Shown here piece after piece: positions 26,456 to 34,655 of a stretch of DNA of 64,000 nucleotides. Under the pieces are notes generated by a model. It did no database searches, had not been told where the DNA came from, and saw only the letters and a program-made list of their open reading frames with translations. Position 1 is the stretch's first letter. The number at the start of each line of letters is the position of its first letter. The stretch comes from JBEKYD01 sp049509915 (lineage in GTDB: Bacteria; Acidobacteriota; Terriglobia; Bryobacterales; Bryobacteraceae). The DNA lies in the NCBI GenBank assembly GCA_049509915.1, contig JBEKZL010000037.1, forward strand, positions 1 through 64,000, written 5' to 3'. A program made the translations under genes and the position numbers.

Positions 26456-27721
26456 ATGACCAGAGCCGTGCTTTTGCTGTTCTTGCCGGCGTTCGCGTTG
26501 GCGGCGGATGTGACGGGCCAATGGAATGCGCACTTTATTCGGTTCGGAGACGAGTTCGTGGCGGCGCGGGTGGAACTGAAAGCCGACGGCCGGAAGCTGA
26601 CGGGGAGCCTGAACGAGCTGAAACTGGAGGGGACCATGGAGGGCGATCGGCTGACGATCACCGCGACCCGCCCAGATCACACGGAATGGGGCAAGCTGGA
26701 CGGCCGGGTGCAGGGGGACGACATTACCGGCACGGGCACCCAGGGGCAGGATGAGTTCACATGGAAAGCGCACCGCGCCGCGGAAATTCATGCCGCGCCG
26801 GAAATCCACAGGTTTGAGCCCAGCGCTTTCCAGCGCGCATTTTCCGGCGCCATTCCGCCAGTGCTGCACATCAACCCGGGCGATACCGTTGAGACCACCA
26901 CGGTGGACGCCGGCGGCCGCGATGCCGATGGCGTGAGGCGCTCGATGGGCGGCAATCCGGAAACCGGGCCGTTTTTCGTGGAAGGGGCGATGCCGGGGGA
27001 CACGCTGGCGATCCACTTCGGCCGCATCCGCCTGAACCGCGATTCGGCCGGCAGCGGCGATCGCATCGTTGCCAGCGCCGTCGAAGCGGGCTACTATCGC
27101 GATGCCAAGTTCGACGATAAGTTCAGCAGCGACTGGGCGCTCGACAGGGCGGCGGGGGTCGCCACGCTGGCGAAGCCGACCGAACGGCTGAAGAACTTCA
27201 AGGTGAACCTGCAGCCCATGCTCGGGTGTGTGGGCGTGGCGCCCCCGGGTAATCAATCTTTCGACGCCGGGTGGCTGGGATCGTGGGGCGGGAACATGGA
27301 TTACAGCGGGCTGAGGGAAGGAGTGACGGTGTACCTACCGGTCTATCGGGAGGGCGCGCTGCTGTTCGTCGGCGATGGGCACGCGGTCGAAGGCGACGGG
27401 GAGCTGAACGGAGACGCGCTGGAAACTTCGATGGAGGTGGAGTTCACCGTCGACCTGGTTCGCGGCAAGAGCACGCAGGGACCGCGGTTTGAAGACGCGG
27501 AATACCTGATGGCATCGGGCATTGCCGGGTCGCTGACGGACGCTTTGCAGCAAGCCACCACCGAACTGGCGCGCTGGCTCGAACGCGACTATAAGCTCTC
27601 GGCGAACGAATCGAACATCGTGCTGGGGACCTCGATCCGCTACGACATTGCAGAGGTGGTGGATCCGCAGGTTCACGTCGTGGCGAAGGTGAGCAAGGCA
27701 GCGCTGGCAACGCTTCAGTAG
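26456..27721 (+). CDS. Exported acetamidase/formamidase family protein
   Basis: 421 residues. A signal peptide (LLLFLPAFALA) is followed by a small beta-rich N-terminal domain (about 18-105, FIRFGDEFVAARVELKADGRKLTGSLNE) and then the FmdA/AmdA fold: HINPGDTVETTTVDAGG, NPETGPFFVEGAMPGDTLAIHF, MLGCVGVAPPG and GGNMDYSGLREGVTVYLPVYREGALLFVGDGHAVEGDGE. These are the core motifs of acetamidase/formamidase, which hydrolyses short amides to ammonia and an acid. The added N-terminal domain and signal peptide mark the exported branch; its natural substrate is unknown. No amide permease is nearby. Confidence 0.85.
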   Translation: MTRAVLLLFLPAFALAADVTGQWNAHFIRFGDEFVAARVELKADGRKLTGSLNELKLEGTMEGDRLTITATRPDHTEWGKLDGRVQGDDITGTGTQGQDEFTWKAHRAAEIHAAPEIHRFEPSAFQRAFSGAIPPVLHINPGDTVETTTVDAGGRDADGVRRSMGGNPETGPFFVEGAMPGDTLAIHFGRIRLNRDSAGSGDRIVASAVEAGYYRDAKFDDKFSSDWALDRAAGVATLAKPTERLKNFKVNLQPMLGCVGVAPPGNQSFDAGWLGSWGGNMDYSGLREGVTVYLPVYREGALLFVGDGHAVEGDGELNGDALETSMEVEFTVDLVRGKSTQGPRFEDAEYLMASGIAGSLTDALQQATTELARWLERDYKLSANESNIVLGTSIRYDIAEVVDPQVHVVAKVSKAALATLQ

Positions 27722-27770
27722 CGCACCCTTCCAAAATTCAAAAGGTGCGAACATAGCCTCAGGAGACCTG

Positions 27771-28352
27771 ATGGCTACCAAGAGACTACTGATGCTGGTC
27801 GGCGATTACGTGGAAGATTACGAAGCGATGGTCCCGTTCCAGGCGCTTCTGATGGTGGGGCACATTGTGCATGCGGTCTGTCCGAACAAGCGGGCGGGCG
27901 ATTCGGTGCGGACCGCCATCCACGATTTCGAGGGAGACCAGACCTACAGCGAGAAGCGCGGTCACAACTTCGCTCTGAACGCCAGCTTCGACGAAGTTCG
28001 CCCCGAGGATTACGACGGGCTGGTGATGCCCGGCGGGCGGGCGCCGGAGTACCTGCGGCTCAATCCGCGCGTGATTGAAATCGTGCGTCACTTCGCCGAT
28101 TCCGGTAAACCGATCGCCGCCATCTGTCATGCGGCACAGATTCTCGCCGCGGCGGGCGTGCTGCGGGGCAAATCGTGCAGTTGCTATCCGGCCGTGGGCC
28201 CGGAGGTCGTCGCCGCCGGAGGTACGTACGCGAATATCGCGATCGATCAGGCGTGCACCAGCGGGACGCTGGTGACGGCACCGGCATGGCCAGCCCACCC
28301 GGCCTGGATTGCCCAATTTCTGACGGTTCTGGGAACACGGATCGAGCCATAA
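27771..28352 (+). CDS. DJ-1/PfpI family protein
   Basis: 193 residues with AGGAG five bases before the ATG. The class I amidotransferase-like fold is seen in YDGLVMPGGRAPEYLR and the nucleophile elbow AAICHAAQIL with Cys119 and its adjacent His. Members include the PfpI protease, protein deglycases and glyoxalase-III-like enzymes; the exact reaction cannot be assigned. The gene follows the acetamidase by 49 bases and may be cotranscribed with it. Its 3' side holds an inverted repeat element. Confidence 0.85.
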   Translation: MATKRLLMLVGDYVEDYEAMVPFQALLMVGHIVHAVCPNKRAGDSVRTAIHDFEGDQTYSEKRGHNFALNASFDEVRPEDYDGLVMPGGRAPEYLRLNPRVIEIVRHFADSGKPIAAICHAAQILAAAGVLRGKSCSCYPAVGPEVVAAGGTYANIAIDQACTSGTLVTAPAWPAHPAWIAQFLTVLGTRIEP

Positions 28353-28377
28353 GGAGCCTTTAAGCATTTCAGATCCT

Positions 28378-28457
28378 AGCCACAGATGAACACAGATAAA
28401 CACAGATAAATCCTTTTTGATTTCTTTATCCGTGTTCATCTGTGTTCATCTGTGGCT
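28378..28457 (+). repeat. Inverted repeat of the CACAGATGAACACAG type
   Basis: AGCCACAGATGAACACAGAT at the left is the reverse complement of the right end, with a short AT-richer loop between. The whole would form a long hairpin between two plus-strand genes. A second copy lies at 40991-41078. Confidence 0.8.
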
Positions 28458-28503
28458 GTATTTCTTCACTCCTTCTGCTCTGAAGGGGGAAACAGGAGTC
28501 TCA

Positions 28504-29604
28504 ATGAATCGTCGGAGTTTTGTGAAAGCGGCGGCATCGGTGACAGCGGCCGCTTCCGCGGAAGCCTTAGCGGCACCGCCGGCGGCGGCCACTCTGGAAG
28601 CCAGGATTGTCCGTCTGAACCTGCAGCACGTCTGGACCACCACCATGTCGTCCAGCCAGTACCGCGACACGCTGCACACCAGTTTCACCCGCGACGGCAT
28701 CACCGGGCATGGCGAAGGCGCACCCATCGTGCGCTATCACGAGGACGCGGTCTCGGCGCAGAAGGCGGCGGAAAGCGTGCGCGAGGTGCTGCTCGCGGCC
28801 GACCCCATGCAGTTCACCAAGACGATGGCGGAGATCTTCCGGCGCGTTTCCGGCGCGTGGGCGGCGAAGGCGGCGCTCGATATCGCGCTAATGGATTGGG
28901 TCGGGCAGAAGCTCGGCATCCCGCTGTACTCCTACTTCGGCCTGGACCCGCGGGACGCGCCCGTAACCACTTTTTCCATCGGCATCGACACTCCCGAAAT
29001 CACCCGGCAGAAGACCAGGGAAGCGGCCGATTTCCCGGTGTTGAAAGTGAAGGTGGGGCTGGCCACGGACGAGCCGACCATCGAGGCCGTCCGCAGCGTG
29101 ACCGACAAGCCGTTGCGGGTGGATGCCAACGAAGGCTGGAAAGATAAAGAAGAAGCCGTCCGCAAGATCAACTGGCTGGAAAAGCACGGGGTGGAATTCA
29201 TCGAGCAACCCATGCCGGCCGAGATGCTGGAAGAGACGCGGTGGGTGAGGAGCCGGGTACACATTCCGATCATCGCCGACGAAGCTTGCCAGCGCGCCTC
29301 GGATATCCCGAAGCTGAAGGATTGTTTCGACGGCGTCAACGTCAAACTGGACAAGAGCGGCGGCGTGCTGGAGGCGTATCGCATGATCGCCATCGCCAAA
29401 TCGCTGGGCATGCGCACGATGCTCGGCTGCATGGTTTCCAGTTCGGTAAGCGTGACGGCGGCGGCGCACCTTTCGCCGCTGGTGGACTACGCCGATCTGG
29501 ACGGCAACCTGCTGATCTCGAACGACCCGTTCCGGGGCGTGAGGGTGGAAAAAGGGAAGCTGATACTGCCGCGGGGTCCCGGGCTGGGATTGACGGCGGC
29601 ATGA
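28504..29604 (+). CDS. Exported mandelate racemase/muconate lactonizing enzyme-like protein
   Basis: About 366 residues from the ATG at 28504, preceded by CAGGAG at six bases. The N-terminus MNRRSFVKAAASV is a twin-arginine signal. The enolase-superfamily barrel has the KxK pair (FPVLKVKVGL), three acidic metal ligands in RVDANEGW, EFIEQPMP and IADEACQ, and the lysine in NVKLDKSGG. This arrangement is that of the dipeptide epimerase/muconate cycloisomerase branch. With the adjacent PfpI and exported acetamidase genes it may serve peptide or amide use outside the cytoplasm, but the substrate is not evident. Confidence 0.85.
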   Translation: MNRRSFVKAAASVTAAASAEALAAPPAAATLEARIVRLNLQHVWTTTMSSSQYRDTLHTSFTRDGITGHGEGAPIVRYHEDAVSAQKAAESVREVLLAADPMQFTKTMAEIFRRVSGAWAAKAALDIALMDWVGQKLGIPLYSYFGLDPRDAPVTTFSIGIDTPEITRQKTREAADFPVLKVKVGLATDEPTIEAVRSVTDKPLRVDANEGWKDKEEAVRKINWLEKHGVEFIEQPMPAEMLEETRWVRSRVHIPIIADEACQRASDIPKLKDCFDGVNVKLDKSGGVLEAYRMIAIAKSLGMRTMLGCMVSSSVSVTAAAHLSPLVDYADLDGNLLISNDPFRGVRVEKGKLILPRGPGLGLTAA

Positions 29605-29610
29605 TGCAAA

Positions 29611-29638
29611 GACAGACCACGCAAGCCGATGGTCTGTC
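29611..29638. terminator. Hairpin between convergent genes
   Basis: GACAGACCA and TGGTCTGTC form a perfect 9-bp stem around a 10-base loop in the 97-base gap between two converging genes. No T run follows, so terminator function is a guess. Confidence 0.4.
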
Positions 29639-29701
29639 CCACAGAATTGCGTGCGCCGCGAAAATCACTGTCGCGGCCACAGAATCTGACAGCAATACTA
29701 T

Positions 29702-30721
29702 TTATGTGCCTACATAGCGCGCGTAGAGGCTGCGGGCTACGCCGATATCGCCGGTGCCTTTGACGATGGCGCGGCCGTCGGGGAAAATAGTGAGTTCGTA
29801 GGACGGGGGGAAAAAGCGCAGGACAAATTCATTGGCACGCACTTCTCCGAGCGGCTCCAGGCGGGCGCGTAGGTTGCCGAGATCGAGCGGGCGTTCGCGT
29901 TCATTGATCTGCACGGCGTTGCGGCCGCACAAGACGGCGGGCGGGCGGGGCGAAGGCTCCAGGTAGGGAAACTCGCGCCGGGCGCAGGCGGGGCATTCGG
30001 AATCGCGCACGACTTCGACTTGGCGGATGGCGCCGCTCCACACATCCGCGGTGGTGATGACGGCGCGAACCTGGGCGCCGTTACCGGAGAGGATCTTGAG
30101 GGCGTCGGCCACCTGCAGCGAAGCAACCAGGGAAACCACGGCGTTGAGGATGCCGCTGGTTTCGCAGGTAGGCTGGGCGCCCGAGGGCGGATCGGGATAG
30201 ATGCAGCGGAGGCATGGGGTGCGGCCGGGGATCACGGGCATGGTCAACCCATAGCTGCCCACGGCCGCGCCATAAAGCCAGGGGATTCCGCGGCTGACGG
30301 CAAAATCGTTGATCAGATAGCGGGTGTCGAAGTTATCGGTGCCATCGAGGATCAGGTCCACCCCGGCCACGAGTTCGGCAATATTGGAGGCGGTAAGGTC
30401 GGCAATTATGCCGCGTACCTCGACGGAGGAATTGATGCGGCCGAGGGCGCGGGCGGCGGCGGCGGCTTTGGGGAGGGACTCGGCGGCATCGGTTTCTTCG
30501 AACAGCCACTGGCGCTGCAAGTTGCCCGGTTCGACGTAGTCGCGGTCGATAACGCTGAGGCGCCCCACTCCGGCGCGGGCCAGCGCAGCGGCGTGGAAGC
30601 TGCCCAGGGCGCCGGCGCCGACGATGGCGACGTGTGCGCGGAGTAGAGCGTCCTGGCCATTTTCACCGATGCCGGCGAACAGGATCTGGCGGGAATAGCG
30701 CAGCCTTTCGGCGGGGGTCAT
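29702..30721 (-). CDS. ThiF/MoeB-like E1 adenylyltransferase
   Basis: 339 residues from ATG at 30721 (MTPAERLRYSRQILFAGIG). The Rossmann motif is IVGAGALGSFHAAALARAGVG, then IDRDYVEPGNLQRQWLF, GTDNFDTRYLINDFAVSRGIPWLYGAAVGSYG, the zinc cysteines CLRC and CPAC, and PTCETSGILNAVVSLVASLQ. These fit the family that adenylates the C-terminus of a ubiquitin-like sulfur carrier (ThiS, MoaD) in thiamine or molybdopterin synthesis. The last 75 residues form a small extra domain. The ThiS/MoaD partner is not in the window, so the pathway stays open. Confidence 0.85.
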   Translation of the reverse strand: MTPAERLRYSRQILFAGIGENGQDALLRAHVAIVGAGALGSFHAAALARAGVGRLSVIDRDYVEPGNLQRQWLFEETDAAESLPKAAAAARALGRINSSVEVRGIIADLTASNIAELVAGVDLILDGTDNFDTRYLINDFAVSRGIPWLYGAAVGSYGLTMPVIPGRTPCLRCIYPDPPSGAQPTCETSGILNAVVSLVASLQVADALKILSGNGAQVRAVITTADVWSGAIRQVEVVRDSECPACARREFPYLEPSPRPPAVLCGRNAVQINERERPLDLGNLRARLEPLGEVRANEFVLRFFPPSYELTIFPDGRAIVKGTGDIGVARSLYARYVGT

Positions 30722-30844
30722 GTGCCGATGGTAACAAGTGCCGGGAAGATCGTATGCCGTTCGGGCGCAAAGCAGGGGCAGGGTAAACCAAGCCTCACCC
30801 GGCAGCCGCTGGTAACAAAGTTGCTTTGAATCGCTTACGCTATT

Positions 30845-33817
30845 ATGAGTTTGGTGCGCCGCCTGCTTGGGTCGATGCTTCTCGGGTTTTCTCTCATAGC
30901 GGTCGCGCTGCCGGCTGCCGCGCAGATGGCGGCGTTCGAGGGAAAACGGATCGTCACCATCCAGTTCGACCCGGTGAAGCAGCCGCTGGAGGCGTCCGAT
31001 ATCGAGCGGATCCTGCCACTCAAGAGCGGGCAGTTGCTGACGGGGGAAAATGTTCGCGCCAGCATCGAAAGGCTGTTCGCTACCGGGTGCTACGCCGATA
31101 TCCAGGTGGACGCGGAAGCGAATGGCGAAGGCGTGGTGGTGCGCTTCCTGACTAAGAACAGTTGGTTTATCGGCCATGTCTTCGTCACCGGCGCGGTCTC
31201 TAGCCCGCCCAACGCGGCGCAATTGGCCAACGCGGCACAACTGGAATTGGGACAGCCTTACACGCAGAAGAACCTGGACGACGCGCTGGCGAATCAGCGC
31301 CGGCTGCTGGAATCGAACGGGCTGTACGATGCCGCGATTCAGCCCGTCGTCCGTTGGAACGACGACTATCAACAGGTCGAGGTGCATTTCGAGATATCGA
31401 GCGGGCGCCGTGCGCGCTTCACCACACCCGTGCTGAAGGGCGACCTCCAAATGCCGGCCGAGCGTATTATCAAGGCTGCCAGGTTTCGGCGATGGATCAT
31501 CCATACCTGGAAACCGGTGACGGATGCGCGGCTGCGAGACGCGCTCGAAACGATTCGCTCGCTGTACCAAAAGCAACGCCGTCTGGAAGCCAAGGTGTCA
31601 ATGGAATCGGTGGCTCATAACGCCGAAGACAACACCGTCCGGCCGACTCTCCAAATCGATGCCGGGCCGCGCATCCAGATCCAAACCACGGGCGCCAAGG
31701 TTTCGAACGGAAAGTTGTCGGAGTACATACCCGTGTTCGAGGAGCACAGCATCGACAACGACCTCCTGGCGGAAGGAACCCACAACCTGCAGGATTACTT
31801 TCAGTCGGCGGGCTATTTCGACGCGGGTGTGAAGGTTCAGCCGGAAACCGTTGCCGATGGGGTGGCGACGATCAACTACGACATTGCGCGCGGGCCGGCC
31901 CACAAGCTGGTGCGGATCGACATCACCGGGAATCGTTATTTCGATACGGAAACCATCCGCGAGCGCCTGTTTCTGCGCACGGCGACATTTCTTCAGTTCC
32001 CGCACGGGCGCTACAGCCGCAACCTGCTCAGCCGCGACGAGGAGGCGATCGCGAATCTGTACCAGTCCAACGGCTTTCGGGACGTGAAAGTATCTCACGA
32101 AATCCGCGACGGTTATGGGGGCAAGGCGGGTAACATGGCGATTACGATCGCGATCGAGGAGGGTCCGCAGTATTTCATCGGCGGCCTGGAAGTGGAAGGA
32201 ATCGAGCACCTCGACAAAGCCAAGGTGACCGCGCAGCTCAGCTCCATCGCCGGCCAGCCTTTCAGCGAATTCAGCGTGGCGGTGGACCGCGATGCGATTC
32301 TGGCTCAGTATTTCGACAAGGGATTTCCCAACGCCACCTTCGAGTGGAGTTCCAAGCCCGCGGCCAAGCCGCAAACCATCGATTTGCAGTACTCGATTCA
32401 TGAAGGCAGCCAGCAGTTCGTTCGCCAGGTGCTGTTCAATCCGGACGGGCTGCGCCACACCCGGCCCGGCCTGGTGTACCGCAACCTGCAATTGAATCCC
32501 GGCGATCCGCTTTCGCCCACCGCGGTGACCGACACGCAGCGCAAGCTGTATGACCTGGGGATTTTCGCGAGGGTAGATACGGCGATCCAGGATCCGGACG
32601 GGGAGATCGACGACAAATACGTGCTGTACGACCTGGAGGAAGCCAGACGATACTCGTTTTCGTGGGGCGTGGGCGCGGAGTTCGCCCGCATCGGTGGTTG
32701 CGAGTATTGCCTGGATGCACCGGCCGGACAAACCGGTTTTTCGCCGCGGTTTTCGTTCGGCGTCACGCGTGAAAACCTGTGGGGCGACGCTCACACCATC
32801 AGCCTGCGCACGCGCATTTCGACGCTCGAACAGTTGGGCCTGTTGACTTATAGCTGGCCGCGTTTCGACGGCAACGGCCACCTGGCGGTTTCCTTCACCG
32901 CGCTTTATGAAGCGTCGCGCGACGTGCGCACCTTCGACTACAAGCGCGAAGAGGGCTCCATGCAGTTGCAGCAGCGGGTGGGCAAATCGCTGACGTTTCA
33001 CTACCGCTACACCAACCGGCGGGTGAGCGTGAGCAACCTGAAAATCACCCCGGACATCGTGCCGCTATTGTCGCAGCCGGTGCGGCTCGGGCTGATCGAA
33101 GGCGATATGATTCAGGACCGGCGCGACGATCCGGTGGACCCTCACCGCGGGATCTACAACACGGTCAGCCTGGGGATGGCGGAGCACTTCCTGGGCTCGC
33201 AGCGCGACTACGTGAAGCTGTTGGTCCGCAATTCGACCTACCATCCGCTGGGCAAGCGCTTCGTGCTGGCGCGCAGCACGCAGTTCGGGGAAATCTATTC
33301 GTTCGACAACGGAGTGAACACCGCCGAGGCCATCCCGCTGCCGGAGCGCTTCTTCAGCGGAGGCGACAGTTCGGACCGCGGATTTCCGGAATACCAGGCC
33401 GGGCCGCGCGACCCCGAAACCGGGTTCCCCATCGGTGGTACGGCGCTGTTCTTCAACCAGACCGAACTGAGGTTCCCGCTGATCGGCGAAAATATAGGCT
33501 TGGTGCTGTTCCACGATTTCGGCAATACGTTCAGCAGCCTGGGCGACTTTTCTTTTCGCGTAAGCCAGCACGGCGAGCAGGATTTCAATTACATGGTACA
33601 CGCGGCGGGTTTCGGAATTCGCTACCGGACGCCGGTGGGCCCGTTGCGGGCGGATTTCGCCTATAGCATCAACCCGCCGAAGTTCTATGGATTCAGCGGC
33701 ACCGAGCAGGACCTGGTGAACGCCGGCGTGAATCCCTGCTCGTCGGTGCCGAACTACTGCAACACGCAGAGCGTGAGCCATTTTCAATTCTTTTTCTCGA
33801 TAGGACAGACGTTTTGA
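30845..33817 (+). CDS. bamA: BamA/Omp85 outer-membrane assembly protein
   Basis: 990 residues: a signal peptide ending near PAAAQ, five or more POTRA domains up to about residue 600 (for example KLVRIDITGNRYFDTETIRERL and YFIGGLEVEGIEHLDKAKV) and a C-terminal beta-barrel with GGDSSDRGFPEYQAG, which corresponds to the VRGY-type motif of loop 6, and a final aromatic residue (QFFFSIGQTF). It should sit in the outer membrane and insert barrel proteins. SurA-like and TamB-like genes follow, so it could equally be the TamA-type partner of TamB. The symbol is by family and not by proven function. Confidence 0.85.
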   Translation: MSLVRRLLGSMLLGFSLIAVALPAAAQMAAFEGKRIVTIQFDPVKQPLEASDIERILPLKSGQLLTGENVRASIERLFATGCYADIQVDAEANGEGVVVRFLTKNSWFIGHVFVTGAVSSPPNAAQLANAAQLELGQPYTQKNLDDALANQRRLLESNGLYDAAIQPVVRWNDDYQQVEVHFEISSGRRARFTTPVLKGDLQMPAERIIKAARFRRWIIHTWKPVTDARLRDALETIRSLYQKQRRLEAKVSMESVAHNAEDNTVRPTLQIDAGPRIQIQTTGAKVSNGKLSEYIPVFEEHSIDNDLLAEGTHNLQDYFQSAGYFDAGVKVQPETVADGVATINYDIARGPAHKLVRIDITGNRYFDTETIRERLFLRTATFLQFPHGRYSRNLLSRDEEAIANLYQSNGFRDVKVSHEIRDGYGGKAGNMAITIAIEEGPQYFIGGLEVEGIEHLDKAKVTAQLSSIAGQPFSEFSVAVDRDAILAQYFDKGFPNATFEWSSKPAAKPQTIDLQYSIHEGSQQFVRQVLFNPDGLRHTRPGLVYRNLQLNPGDPLSPTAVTDTQRKLYDLGIFARVDTAIQDPDGEIDDKYVLYDLEEARRYSFSWGVGAEFARIGGCEYCLDAPAGQTGFSPRFSFGVTRENLWGDAHTISLRTRISTLEQLGLLTYSWPRFDGNGHLAVSFTALYEASRDVRTFDYKREEGSMQLQQRVGKSLTFHYRYTNRRVSVSNLKITPDIVPLLSQPVRLGLIEGDMIQDRRDDPVDPHRGIYNTVSLGMAEHFLGSQRDYVKLLVRNSTYHPLGKRFVLARSTQFGEIYSFDNGVNTAEAIPLPERFFSGGDSSDRGFPEYQAGPRDPETGFPIGGTALFFNQTELRFPLIGENIGLVLFHDFGNTFSSLGDFSFRVSQHGEQDFNYMVHAAGFGIRYRTPVGPLRADFAYSINPPKFYGFSGTEQDLVNAGVNPCSSVPNYCNTQSVSHFQFFFSIGQTF

Positions 33818-33840
33818 AAGGGCGCGGACACAAGGCTTTT

Positions 33841-33961
33841 GGTGGGGCGGACCCCCCGGTCCGCGAGGGACGCCCTCGTCCCGTTCTTTGTTCGGCGAGT
33901 CTACCGCTTCCAGCGATGCGCGACCGGGGGATCGCGCGCGGACAAGGGGGTCCGCCCCACC
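33841..33961 (+). repeat. Inverted repeat element with GGTGGGGCGGACCCCC ends
   Basis: The 16-base arm at 33841-33856 is the exact reverse complement of 33946-33961. It fills the gap between the bamA stop and the start of the SurA-like gene, ending nine bases before that ATG. A short relative is at 38752-38779. Confidence 0.75.
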
Positions 33962-33969
33962 GGAAGCCA

Positions 33970-34655
33970 ATGGCTCTGGCATTCGCTCTGCTTTTGTCCC
34001 TGGCTGCTTCCGCGGCGATTATCGACCGCATTGCGGTTTCGGTTGGGAACCGGGTGGTGACGACGCTTGACGTGGATCGCGAAATCCGGGTGACGGCGTT
34101 TCTCGACGGGCGCAAGCCGGATTTCGGAAAGGACTCCAAGAAAGCCACCGCCGATCGGCTGGTAGACCAGCAGTTGATCCGCAGCGAACTGGAGTACAGC
34201 CGCTATCCGGCGCCATCGGCGGCGGAAATCGCGCCGCTGCTGGACGAGTTCAAGAGCAAGTACTTCGCATCCGACGCGGCCCGCTGCTGGACGAGTTCAA
34301 GAGCAAGTACTTCGCATCCGACGCGGCTTATCGCCAGGCGCTGGCCGATGCAGGTATTACAGAACAGGCCTTGAAAGACGAGCTGGCCTGGCAGCGGACG
34401 CTGCTCTCTTATATCGAAGTCCGGTTTCAACCCAACATTCAAGTCACTGATCAGGACGTCCAGGATTATTTCGACAAGGTAGTGGCCCCGGCGGCGCGTG
34501 TGGCGCATCCGGACCAGACGCCGTCGCTCAACCAGTACCGCGGCCAGATGGAACGCACTCTGACCGGGCAGCGCGAGGATGAGCAATTGGACATCTGGCT
34601 GAAGGACGCGCGTAAACGGACTGCCATCGTCTATCATCCGGAGGCGCTCGAATGA
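33970..34655 (+). pseudogene. SurA-like periplasmic chaperone, frameshifted by a 47-bp tandem duplication
   Basis: The ATG at 33970 opens a signal peptide (MALAFALLLSLAASA) and a SurA-N-type sequence (IIDRIAVSVGNRVVTTLDVDREIRVTAFLDG). At 34234-34327 the same 47 bases occur twice, exactly. As 47 is not a multiple of three, the frame shifts and the original frame ends at 34374. Removing one unit joins FASDAA to YRQALADAGITEQALKDELAWQ and gives a continuous 212-residue protein, whose last codons overlap the TamB start (ATGA). There is no PpiC domain. In the present state only a truncated protein is made unless the duplication collapses. An assembly artefact is possible. Confidence 0.75.
34234..34327 (+). 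repeat. Exact 47-bp direct tandem duplication
   Basis: Units 34234-34280 and 34281-34327 are identical (CCGCTGCTGGACGAG... to ...GCATCCGACGCGGC). The flanking bases differ, so the unit length is well defined. Confidence 0.95.

Noticed and set aside
30821..30846. Promoter TTGCTT/TATTAT for bamA
   Set aside because: Spacing of 14 bases and the -10 box would overlap the start codon.
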